From positions 1 to 64,000 of the forward strand of contig NZ_JABFTV010000014.1 of NCBI RefSeq assembly GCF_021404405.1: a stretch of DNA of 64,000 nt, given 5' to 3'. The notes beneath the pieces were generated by a model, which made no database searches, was not told the origin of the DNA, and was given only the letters and a program-made list of their open reading frames with translations. Made by a program: the position numbers and the translations under genes. This document shows positions 8,147 to 16,078 of the stretch, piece after piece. Each line of letters starts with the position of its first letter. Position 1 is the first letter of the stretch. This stretch comes from Billgrantia aerodenitrificans. Its GTDB lineage: Bacteria > Pseudomonadota > Gammaproteobacteria > Pseudomonadales > Halomonadaceae.

Positions 8147-10402
8147 TCAGCCCTGCACGACATAGCTGTCGGCATAACCCAAGCGCTTCAGCTCGCCACG
8201 TAGTGCCGCCAGTTCACCCGGATCGCCGATGGGGCCGAGTTGGATCCGATGCAGTGCGGCAGAGCTGACCAGGCGCATCGGCCTGGCCAAGGCATCGCTG
8301 AGCTGGCTGCCGAGCTGCTGGGCTCGTCCCGCATCGCTCAGCGCCGCCACCTGCAGGTAGGCGCCCTGCTCGACACCCACCGCCTGCGGCTCTGCCTGAC
8401 TGGCAACGGCCAGCTCGCCATGAACCTCGCCCTGAACTTCGCGATAGACGCTGGCAACGGGCTGCTGCTGGGCCCAGAATTCGGCCACGCTCAGCTGAGT
8501 GGCGTGCTCCGTTTCCTGAGTGCCGATAGCCGGCCACTGCTGCGCGGACGACATGTCGAGATTTTCACCCACGCGCTCGAGAGTGACTTCCACGCGGCGG
8601 TTCTGACGGCGCCCTTCTACCGTGTCGTTGCTCGCCACTGGACGGCGTGAGCCGTAACCGCTGGTCTGGATCAGGCCGCGATCGACGCCTTGACCGACCA
8701 GGTAATCCGCCACGCTGTCGGCACGACGCTGCGACAGCGGATCGTTGATGGCATGGCTACCGGTGCTGTCGGCATGGCCGGCGATGAAGACTCGCGCCAG
8801 ATCGGTACGGCCACGGATCTGGCCGGCCAGGTCAGCGAGTTCCTGACGCGCATCCGGGCCCAGCTCGGCGCTGTTGACGGCGAACAGAGCGTCGGCGGAA
8901 AGCGTGACGTCAGGTGCACGGGTCGGCGCCGGCGCACTGATGCCCCGGGTGAAGTCGGCCAGGGTGAAGCCGCCGGGACCGTCGATCGGGCACAGCACGC
9001 TCGGGTCGAGCGCCACGCCGTCGCTGCCCAGTTCGGCCAGGCTCGGCATGTCGTCACGCATGACGCCGAGTGCCTGCATCAACTGGCCCATGGCCGCCAG
9101 GGTGCGCGCATCGGCCAGGGCGATGTCGTACTGGGCGTTGGCATAGGCACGGCTGGCCTCGAAGTACTCGTTCTCGCTGTCGAGCACGTCGAGCAGGGTG
9201 CGCTGGCCGATGTCGAACTGCTGCTGATAGGCGCCGCGAACACGGTCGATGGACTGGCGATGCTCGTTGAGGTAGCGGATCTGTTCGCGCAGGCGCTGGG
9301 TATCGTTGTAGGCGATCTGCGTGGTTTGACGCACGTTGGTACAGGCCAGGTCACGCTGGTCGATGGCCTGCTCGACACGGTCGCTGGCCGCACGGAACGA
9401 CGCCAGGTCGCTGCCGCCGCGGTACAGGTTCATGCTGGCGACCAGTTCGATGCTGTGACGGTCGCGCCGCCCGAAGCCATCGAAGCCGCTTTCGTTGTTG
9501 TTGGTACCGGTGCGACCGCGCAGATCCAGGCGCGGCTGGAACCCGGCCCGGGTGCCGGCCTGCTCGGCCCGGGCCGCCTCGATGTTCTCGATGGCGGCGT
9601 GGAAGTCGGGATTGCCCTGGAAGGCCAGATTGACGGCTTCGCTCACCGAAGGCGGCAGGCGATTGTCGAGCTGCGGCGCCGGGGCCAGGTTCTCGGCGGG
9701 CAGGCTGCCGACGATGCGCAGGTAGCGCGCGGTGACATCGTGCAGGTTGGAGGCCTCGGTCATCAGGTTGGATTCGGCCAGTGCCAGGCGACCGCTGATC
9801 TGTTCGAGGTCCACACCGCGACCGGCACCGGAGCGTACCCGGTCCTCGATCTGGTTGAACACGCGCAGGTGGTCGGCATAGTTGTCCTGGGCAAGACGAA
9901 CCAGCTCACGGTACCGGCGCACGTCGAGGTAAGCACGAGTGGCTTCCAGGGCGACGTTTTCGCTGGCACCGAGCAGCTCGTAGTAGCGCACCAGCTTGGC
10001 ACGATCGAGTCGCTCGACCTCGCTGCGGGTGGCAAAACCGTCGTAGATCATCTGGGTCAGGCGCAGCTCGGCGAAGTCGGTATCGTAGCTGCCGCGTCCA
10101 TCGCCCTGACGATCCTCACGACCGACGCCGGCCGCAACGTCGACGCTGGGCAAGTAGTTGCCGCGTGCCACACCGACATCATGGCCCGCGGCACTCAAGC
10201 CGTTCCAGGCCGCTTTGACTTCCGGATTGGTGACCAGCGCCTGGCGCACGACCTGCTGAATATCCGACGACCCCGGCGCAGCCAGGCCGGGCGGTAGGGT
10301 CTGGGCCACCGCGGCCGTCAGGGGAAGCAGCGCAAGCGAAGACCCCACCAGCGCGGCCTTGGCCAGCTTGTGGGTACGAGAGAAGTCAGTGGCATATTTC
10401 AT
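8147..10402 (-). CDS. lapE: TolC-family outer-membrane channel fused to OmpA and SPOR domains (LapE-like)
   Basis: 751 residues. A signal peptide ends near residue 33 (LLPLTAAVA). Residues about 45-475 are a TolC/OEP channel with the usual internal duplication (DVARGNYLPSVDVAAGVG; GTRAGFQPRLDLRG). Residues about 495-610 are an OmpA peptidoglycan-binding domain (AGHADSTGSHAIND, LSQRRADSV, RRQNRRVEVTLER). Residues about 680-751 look like a SPOR domain (AYLQVAALSDAGRAQQL, HRIQLGPIGDPGEL). Ordinary LapE/TolC proteins are about 450 residues. The extra domains would anchor the exporter to the cell wall and possibly to denuded septal glycan. The start at 10402 has AGGGA upstream and gives a clean signal peptide; the reading frame is open further upstream, but without a signal peptide at its start. 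Confidence 0.88.
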   Translation of the reverse strand: MKYATDFSRTHKLAKAALVGSSLALLPLTAAVAQTLPPGLAAPGSSDIQQVVRQALVTNPEVKAAWNGLSAAGHDVGVARGNYLPSVDVAAGVGREDRQGDGRGSYDTDFAELRLTQMIYDGFATRSEVERLDRAKLVRYYELLGASENVALEATRAYLDVRRYRELVRLAQDNYADHLRVFNQIEDRVRSGAGRGVDLEQISGRLALAESNLMTEASNLHDVTARYLRIVGSLPAENLAPAPQLDNRLPPSVSEAVNLAFQGNPDFHAAIENIEAARAEQAGTRAGFQPRLDLRGRTGTNNNESGFDGFGRRDRHSIELVASMNLYRGGSDLASFRAASDRVEQAIDQRDLACTNVRQTTQIAYNDTQRLREQIRYLNEHRQSIDRVRGAYQQQFDIGQRTLLDVLDSENEYFEASRAYANAQYDIALADARTLAAMGQLMQALGVMRDDMPSLAELGSDGVALDPSVLCPIDGPGGFTLADFTRGISAPAPTRAPDVTLSADALFAVNSAELGPDARQELADLAGQIRGRTDLARVFIAGHADSTGSHAINDPLSQRRADSVADYLVGQGVDRGLIQTSGYGSRRPVASNDTVEGRRQNRRVEVTLERVGENLDMSSAQQWPAIGTQETEHATQLSVAEFWAQQQPVASVYREVQGEVHGELAVASQAEPQAVGVEQGAYLQVAALSDAGRAQQLGSQLSDALARPMRLVSSAALHRIQLGPIGDPGELAALRGELKRLGYADSYVVQG

Positions 10403-10844
10403 GGGAGTTCCCTTTTCATGATATCGATCGCCCCGTCTGCACAGGCGATCCGTCGAGTTGTGAAGACATGTTCTTGTTATTACGGGGCTCACCCGGACCA
10501 AGCCGGACGGTGCATCCTTTCCCGATTCCCTTTCGAAAGCTGATTTGCCTGAACCACGCCGCAGTATGAGCATCAACGGGATACATTGAGTTACCTTTGA
10601 TACTCCTCGTCGCACGCCTCCAGGAAAGGTCAACCCTTTTTTGTAAGTAAGCGTAACCGAGGTTATCCGATTGTCCAATAGATTCCTTCGTCGTTTTTTC
10701 AACCTTTAGCATGAGACTGCCTAACGCCGGGAACCGGGCGCGAGGCTGAGCCGTCAGGCATTGACGGCGCTCTCCCGCTTGCCGACAAACATGGTATCGT
10801 CAGCCACATGAATGGCCGGCGCTATCAGCAAAAGGAGACGTGAC
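10403..10844. promoter_or_regulatory. 442-bp divergent control region between the TolC operon and a small + strand gene
   Basis: No convincing gene is present. A possible minus-strand promoter is TTGGAC (10673-10678 complement), 17 nt, TACGCT (10650-10655 complement), which would give the secretion operon a leader of about 240 nt. The + strand gene has a strong AAAGGAG at 10831-10837. Open frames crossing this region lack ribosome sites and coding character. Confidence 0.35.
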
Positions 10845-11129
10845 ATGTCAGCCTCATCTGAAATTCAGAAAACACGCGTTATCAATGAGCTGCGCGGCTT
10901 CATCAAGAAGTTGCTACAGGACCCGCGTATCCTCGAACAGTCACTGGAGATTGCCCGCCGTCATTACAGCGAGGGCAAGCCCGAAGATGCCGCCGCCCGT
11001 ATCGCCAATGAAATTTCCGATACCACCAGCGTGCACATCCCCGAAGATCCGCAGGAACATTCCGAAGCCGACAAACTGTTCCTGGAACTGCTGAAGGAAG
11101 TGATCAGTGAGGAGCAGGCGCTCTACTGA
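10845..11129 (+). CDS. Small conserved-looking protein of unknown function
   Basis: 94 residues, acidic and largely helical, with no Cys, signal peptide or membrane segment. It starts at the ATG with AAAGGAG 7 nt upstream. The sequence (ELRGFIKKLLQDPRILEQSL ... DKLFLELLKEVISEEQALY) matches no family I recognise. A GC-rich hairpin lies downstream at 11166-11183 and thiI follows on the same strand. Function unknown; cytoplasmic by default. Confidence 0.7.
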   Translation: MSASSEIQKTRVINELRGFIKKLLQDPRILEQSLEIARRHYSEGKPEDAAARIANEISDTTSVHIPEDPQEHSEADKLFLELLKEVISEEQALY

Positions 11130-11165
11130 ATCACTCAATCAACGCAACGGCATGACTCGATAGGC

Positions 11166-11183
11166 GGGCGCCGCAAGGCGCCC
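11166..11183 (+). terminator. Possible terminator hairpin after the small gene
   Basis: 7-bp stem GGGCGCC / GGCGCCC closed by a GCAA tetraloop. It lacks a T-tract, so termination may be partial. Confidence 0.4.
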
Positions 11184-11238
11184 TGGCTCCCCGAATGGCT
11201 TCGAGACGAGAATCCGCCCCCCGCTTACCTCTCTCTGG

Positions 11239-11244
11239 TATAAT
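11239..11244 (+). promoter_or_regulatory. Candidate -10 box for thiI
   Basis: Perfect TATAAT, 42 bp before the thiI ATG. No TTGACA-like -35 lies at the expected distance, so this is a candidate only. Confidence 0.35.
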
Positions 11245-11286
11245 GGCAAGCAATTGTTTTCCAATACCTTTACAAATCCCTTGCCC

Positions 11287-12762
11287 ATGTACTATCTGCT
11301 CAAGCTGTTTCCGGAAATCACCATCAAGTCACGTTCGGTGCGCCGCCAGATGACTCGCTGCCTGGTCGGTAACATACGCAACGTATTGCGTCCGTTGGGC
11401 GAGACGATAGACGTTCAGGGCGGATGGGATGCACTGAAGGTGCTCGTGCCGACCGATGCCGAACCCGACTGGTATCGCGAGATACAGGAGACCTTGTGCG
11501 ACATTCCCGGCGTGCATGAGGTGCAGTGCGTCGAGGAAGTCCCTTTCGTCTCCTTCGAGGACACCACCGCACGGCTGCTGCCCGTGTGGCGGAACGCCAT
11601 CGCCGGCCGCACCTTTCGCATCACGGTGAAACGCCGTGGGGTGCACGATTTCAGCTCGGAACAGCTCGAGCGCCACCTCGGCCGGGCGCTGCTGGATGCG
11701 GCGCCCGATGCCAGGGTACGGCTGAAGGAACCGGACGTGGACGTCAGGGTAGACGTGGTCGAAAGCCGGCTGCGCATGGTGCGCCAGCGCTGGCCCGGCC
11801 TTGGCGGCTACCCCCTGGGTCTGCAGGGCCAGGCCCTGACGCTGATATCGGGTGGCTACGACTCCCCGGTGGCTGCCTGGAAGATGATGCGCCGCGGCAT
11901 CAAGACCCACTTCCTCTTCTTCGAACTCGGCGGCGCCGGCCATGAGGCCGCGGTACGCGAAGTGGCACACCATCTGTGGCATCGCTACTCCCGCTCACAT
12001 CGCGTGAAATTCATTGCGGTGCCGTTCGAAGGCGTGGTGGCTGAACTGCAGCGCAGCATTCCCGATGGTCTAATCGGCGTGGCGCTGAAGCGCATGATGG
12101 TGCGCGCCGCGAGTCGCATTGCCACCCGTGCACGTATCCCGATGCTGGTGACCGGCGATGCCATCGCTCAGGTCTCGAGCCAGAGCCTGACCAACCTGGT
12201 ACTGATGGACGAGGCCAGCGACGTGCCGATCCTGCGTCCGCTGATCGCCGAAGACAAGCAAACCATCATCGATACCGCACGCCAGATCGGTACCGCCACC
12301 TATGCCGAAACCATGCCCGAGGTCTGCGGCGCCGTTTCCCAGCGGCCCAACACCCAGGCACGCCAAGACAAAGTGATCGCCGCCGAGGAAAACTTCGACT
12401 TCAGCGTGCTGGACGACGCCGTCCAACGAGCGGTACTGACGCGCTCCGATCAACTGCTGGAGCAAGCCCAAACAGCAGCGACCGAACTCGAGGTGATCAC
12501 CGATCTACAGACCGCAGCCAACGACGCCGCCGTCAGCGTAATCGACATTCGCCCGCCTGCGGAACGCGAAGCGGCGCCCCTATCGCTTTCCCAGGTCGAG
12601 TGTCTGGAAATCCCCTTCTTCGAGTTGCAGTCGCGTGCCGAAGCGCTGCCTGATGATCGTCGCTATCTGCTCTACTGCGCTCAAGGTGTGATGAGTCGTA
12701 TGCAGGCCATGCATCTTCATGATCGCGGATTGACCCATTTCGGCGTCTATCGCGGAAATTAG
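11287..12762 (+). CDS. thiI: tRNA 4-thiouridine synthase / thiamine thiazole sulfurtransferase ThiI
   Basis: 491 residues. A ferredoxin-like/THUMP N-terminus opens MYYLLKLFPEITIKS and binds tRNA. The PP-loop SGGYDSPVAAWKMM (about residue 190) adenylates U8. A C-terminal rhodanese domain carries the persulfide Cys in LLYCAQGVMSRMQ, as in the long enterobacterial form. It inserts sulfur at U8 of tRNA (near-UV sensor) and can feed sulfur to thiazole synthesis. The ATG at 11287 was chosen because homologues start just before KLFPE; an upstream TTG frame adds nothing conserved. Confidence 0.95.
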   Translation: MYYLLKLFPEITIKSRSVRRQMTRCLVGNIRNVLRPLGETIDVQGGWDALKVLVPTDAEPDWYREIQETLCDIPGVHEVQCVEEVPFVSFEDTTARLLPVWRNAIAGRTFRITVKRRGVHDFSSEQLERHLGRALLDAAPDARVRLKEPDVDVRVDVVESRLRMVRQRWPGLGGYPLGLQGQALTLISGGYDSPVAAWKMMRRGIKTHFLFFELGGAGHEAAVREVAHHLWHRYSRSHRVKFIAVPFEGVVAELQRSIPDGLIGVALKRMMVRAASRIATRARIPMLVTGDAIAQVSSQSLTNLVLMDEASDVPILRPLIAEDKQTIIDTARQIGTATYAETMPEVCGAVSQRPNTQARQDKVIAAEENFDFSVLDDAVQRAVLTRSDQLLEQAQTAATELEVITDLQTAANDAAVSVIDIRPPAEREAAPLSLSQVECLEIPFFELQSRAEALPDDRRYLLYCAQGVMSRMQAMHLHDRGLTHFGVYRGN

Positions 12763-12856
12763 CGCAGGTTACAATTTCTTTTTTAGCAACCACTTTATTG
12801 CCTCACCGGACTAGGCTAAAACAAAAAGTATGAGTCGCGGTCGAGTGGGGTGACGT

Positions 12857-15800
12857 ATGAGTGTGCGCGGTACTTCGTCACGCCGGGATTCGCCTACCGT
12901 GGCGTGGCGCGACAACGGCGGTTCGCTGCCCAGGCGTTCGCCGTTCATTGAAGAACCGAGAATCGCCCCTGCTCCTCGGCCGGAGCCGTCGCGCCGCTGG
13001 CTTTACCTGACACTGGCTCTCTTGCTGCTGGTATTCGGGGTATCTCTGGCCACGCTGCTCGTTGCCGAGGCCAAGACGTCCCACTTTCAGGCCCAGGAGC
13101 TCTCCCGCTACGCCTCTACCCTGCGCTACACGGTAGAAGCCGGTCGCAGCACGCAGATCCTGTTTCCTCAACACGGCCCCTTCGATCAACGCCTGGGCTA
13201 TACCCTGCTGCCGGAATTCGAATCCCGCCTGAACAATCGCGGTTACGAGATCGCCGAGCAGGCCCGCTTCACGCCCGCCCTGCTCGACTACACACGGCGC
13301 GGCTTCTTCCCGCCTTTCGGAGAGAAAACCCAGGCCGGCCTGACCATCGAGGAGTGCCGCGGCGACACCTTCTACGAGTTCCGCCACCCTCAGCGTCAAT
13401 ACGCCAGTTTCGAGGCCATTCCACCGGTGATACTGCAGGTGCTGCTGTTCATCGAGAACCGCCATTTGCTGAACGAAAGCACCCCCTACGCCAACCCTGC
13501 CGTCGACTGGCCACGCTTCACCCGAGCGGCCATGTCCCAGGTGGGCCGCGCCCTGGACATCTCGGAGCAGTCCGCAGGTGGCAGCACCCTGGCTACCCAG
13601 GTGGAGAAGTATCGGCATTCGCCGCGGGGGCTGACCTACTCGCCGATGGAAAAGTTGCGCCAGATGGTTTCCGCCAGCGTGCGTAGCTATCGCCAGGGCC
13701 CGCAAACCATGACGGCTCGCCAGGACGTGGCACTGGACTACCTCAATACCGTGCCGCTTTCCGCGGCGCCTGGCTACGGCGAGGTACATGGACTCGGCGA
13801 CGGCCTGTGGGTCTGGTTCGGCGCCGACTTCGACACCCTCAACCGGCGCTTGGCGATCGGCTTCGATGGCGTCGATGAACGCGCAGGGACGGGGTTGGCA
13901 CTGCGCCAGGTGGTGGCCCTGATGATCGCTCAACGACGCCCCTCCTGGTATCTGACCAATGGCAAGCAGGCCCTGGAGGAGCTGACCGACAGCCATCTGC
14001 GCCTGCTGAGGCAGGAAGGGGTGGTGCCGTACGATCTCGCCCAGGCGGCTCTGGAGCAGCGCCTGTCATTCCGTATCTTCGGCACGGCCCCGTTCGACCT
14101 GCGCAATGAGCCCGACAAGGGCATCCAGATGGCGCGTCAACGCCTGGGGGGCATGCTCGGCATGTCATTCTACGATCTCGATCGGCTCGACCTCAGAACC
14201 AGCACCACGCTGCATGCCGATCTGCAGCGGGACGTGACCCGTTATCTGCATCGCCTGGCGGACCCGGACTTCGCCGCCGAAGTCGGCCTGCTGGGAGATC
14301 GCCTGCTGTCACGGGAGCGGACCCAGGACGTGCACTACAGCTTCACCCTGTTCGAGCGCAGCGAGGATGGCTTCCGGGTTCGCGTGCAGACCGACAATAC
14401 CGACCAGCCGTTCGACATCAATCAGAGCAGCAAACTGGAGCTGGGCTCCACCGCCAAGTTGCGAGTGCTCGCCACCTACCTCGAAATGGTGACCGAGGTG
14501 CACGGCCGTCATGCCGGCAAGAGCGTAGAGGCATTACGCGCCATCGAAACCGACCGTCAGGACACGCTCAGCCGCTGGGTGCTGGACCGTCTCATCGAGA
14601 ATCCCGAGCTGAGCCTCGATGCGCTGCTTGGCATGGCCATGGAGCGGCGCTATTCGGCGAGCCCGGCCGAGGCCTTCTTCACCGGCGGCGGACGCCATAC
14701 CTTCAGCAATTTCCGCCGCGAGGACAACGGGCGCAATCCGACTCTCTCGGAGGCCATGCGCGAATCGCTCAACCTTCCGTTCATTCGGCTGATGCGAGAA
14801 CTGGTGCGCTACAGCACTCACCATGCCGAGCACCGTTCGCCAGTGCTGGAAAACGACAGCGACCCAAGACGCGAGGAGTATCTGCGGCTGTTCGCCGACC
14901 GTGAGGGACGCACCTTCCTGCAGCGCTTCTGGCGCAAGTATCGCAACCAGGACAGCGAAGCGCGTCTCGTCACTTTCCTCGAGGGGCTCAACGTCTCCGC
15001 ACCGCGCCTGGCGGCCGTGCATCGCTACCTGTTCCCCGAGGCCGACCTGGAGACGTTCAATGCGTTCCTCGTCGATTGGCTGCCCAACGCCAGCCGGCTC
15101 AGCGAGCGCGAGGTCGCGTCGCTCTACGAGCGCTACGCGCCCGGCAACTTCACCCTGACCGATCAGGGCTACGTGGCTCGCGTCCACCCGCTGGAGCTGT
15201 GGCTGCTGGGCTACCTGCTCGACTACCCGGAAGCCAGCTTCGGCGAAGCGGTAGCGGCCAGTGCCGAGGAGCGTCAGGAGGTGTATGGCTGGCTGTTCCG
15301 CACCCGACACCGCAGCGCCAGGGACGTACGCATTCGCACGATGCTGGAGGTCGAGGCATTTCTCGACATCCACGAGCGCTGGCAGCGCCTGGGCTATCCG
15401 TTCGCCCACCTGGTACCCTCGCTGGCCACCGCCGTGGGCACCTCGGGCGACCGCCCGGCGGCGCTAGCCGAACTGATGGGCATCATTCTCAACGATGGGG
15501 TCAAGCTGCCTACCCTGCGTATCGACGAGCTTCACTTCGCTGCCGACACCCCCTACGAGACACGCTTCGTCCCCGCCTACGCGCAGGCCCAGCGGGTCAT
15601 GCGGCCGGAGGTGGCCGCGGTGCTGCGTGAAACCCTGTCGCAAGTGGTCGAGGGGGGCACCGCCCGGCGGCTACAGGGCAGCTTCACCCTGGAAGACGGC
15701 TCGCCGCTAGTGCTGGGCGGCAAGACCGGCACCGGCAACAATCGCATCGAGACGGTCGGCCGCAGCGGCCAGGTGACAAGTTCGCGGGCACGCAACCGCA

Positions 15801-16078
15801 CGGCCACCTTCGTGTTCTACCTCGGCGAGGATCACTTCGGCACCCTGACCGCTTTCGTCGCGGGCAGCGCCTCGGACGACTTCCGCTTCACCTCGGCCCT
15901 GCCTGTTCAGGTGCTGAAGGGCATGGAGCCGATCCTGCGCCCCTATCTGGTGCCAGGTGTCGGCACCTGTCCGCCGCCACAAACGGAGTACCATTTCGCC
16001 GATGACGGTGAGGCGGTTCAACCGCCGGCCGAGAGCGACGACGACTCTTCCTCATCGCTCTCGGTTGCCCTGCGATAG
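12857..16078 (+). CDS. Class A penicillin-binding-protein-like transglycosylase/transpeptidase
   Basis: 1073 residues. A cytoplasmic Arg-rich N-terminus and one membrane anchor (about 50-70, LYLTLALLLLVFGVSLATLL) lead into a GT51 glycosyltransferase (FIENRHLL, AGGSTLATQVEKY, LDYLNTVPLS). The C-terminus is a penicillin-binding-like domain with SxxK in GSTAKL, SLN (ESLNLPFIRL) and KTGTGNN. The GT51 motif is atypical: the normal ED-F-H-G signature becomes ENRHLLNESTPYANPAVDW, with the catalytic Glu kept. The family builds peptidoglycan in the periplasm. GGGGTGA precedes the ATG. The last 61 bp overlap the convergent RND gene. Confidence 0.85.
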   Translation: MSVRGTSSRRDSPTVAWRDNGGSLPRRSPFIEEPRIAPAPRPEPSRRWLYLTLALLLLVFGVSLATLLVAEAKTSHFQAQELSRYASTLRYTVEAGRSTQILFPQHGPFDQRLGYTLLPEFESRLNNRGYEIAEQARFTPALLDYTRRGFFPPFGEKTQAGLTIEECRGDTFYEFRHPQRQYASFEAIPPVILQVLLFIENRHLLNESTPYANPAVDWPRFTRAAMSQVGRALDISEQSAGGSTLATQVEKYRHSPRGLTYSPMEKLRQMVSASVRSYRQGPQTMTARQDVALDYLNTVPLSAAPGYGEVHGLGDGLWVWFGADFDTLNRRLAIGFDGVDERAGTGLALRQVVALMIAQRRPSWYLTNGKQALEELTDSHLRLLRQEGVVPYDLAQAALEQRLSFRIFGTAPFDLRNEPDKGIQMARQRLGGMLGMSFYDLDRLDLRTSTTLHADLQRDVTRYLHRLADPDFAAEVGLLGDRLLSRERTQDVHYSFTLFERSEDGFRVRVQTDNTDQPFDINQSSKLELGSTAKLRVLATYLEMVTEVHGRHAGKSVEALRAIETDRQDTLSRWVLDRLIENPELSLDALLGMAMERRYSASPAEAFFTGGGRHTFSNFRREDNGRNPTLSEAMRESLNLPFIRLMRELVRYSTHHAEHRSPVLENDSDPRREEYLRLFADREGRTFLQRFWRKYRNQDSEARLVTFLEGLNVSAPRLAAVHRYLFPEADLETFNAFLVDWLPNASRLSEREVASLYERYAPGNFTLTDQGYVARVHPLELWLLGYLLDYPEASFGEAVAASAEERQEVYGWLFRTRHRSARDVRIRTMLEVEAFLDIHERWQRLGYPFAHLVPSLATAVGTSGDRPAALAELMGIILNDGVKLPTLRIDELHFAADTPYETRFVPAYAQAQRVMRPEVAAVLRETLSQVVEGGTARRLQGSFTLEDGSPLVLGGKTGTGNNRIETVGRSGQVTSSRARNRTATFVFYLGEDHFGTLTAFVAGSASDDFRFTSALPVQVLKGMEPILRPYLVPGVGTCPPPQTEYHFADDGEAVQPPAESDDDSSSSLSVALR

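Noticed and set aside
10416..10712. Minus-strand frames in the TolC leader, including an N-terminal extension of the TolC gene
   Set aside because: They lack ribosome sites. The TolC start at 10402 has AGGGA and is followed by a proper signal peptide, so the upstream stretch is leader.
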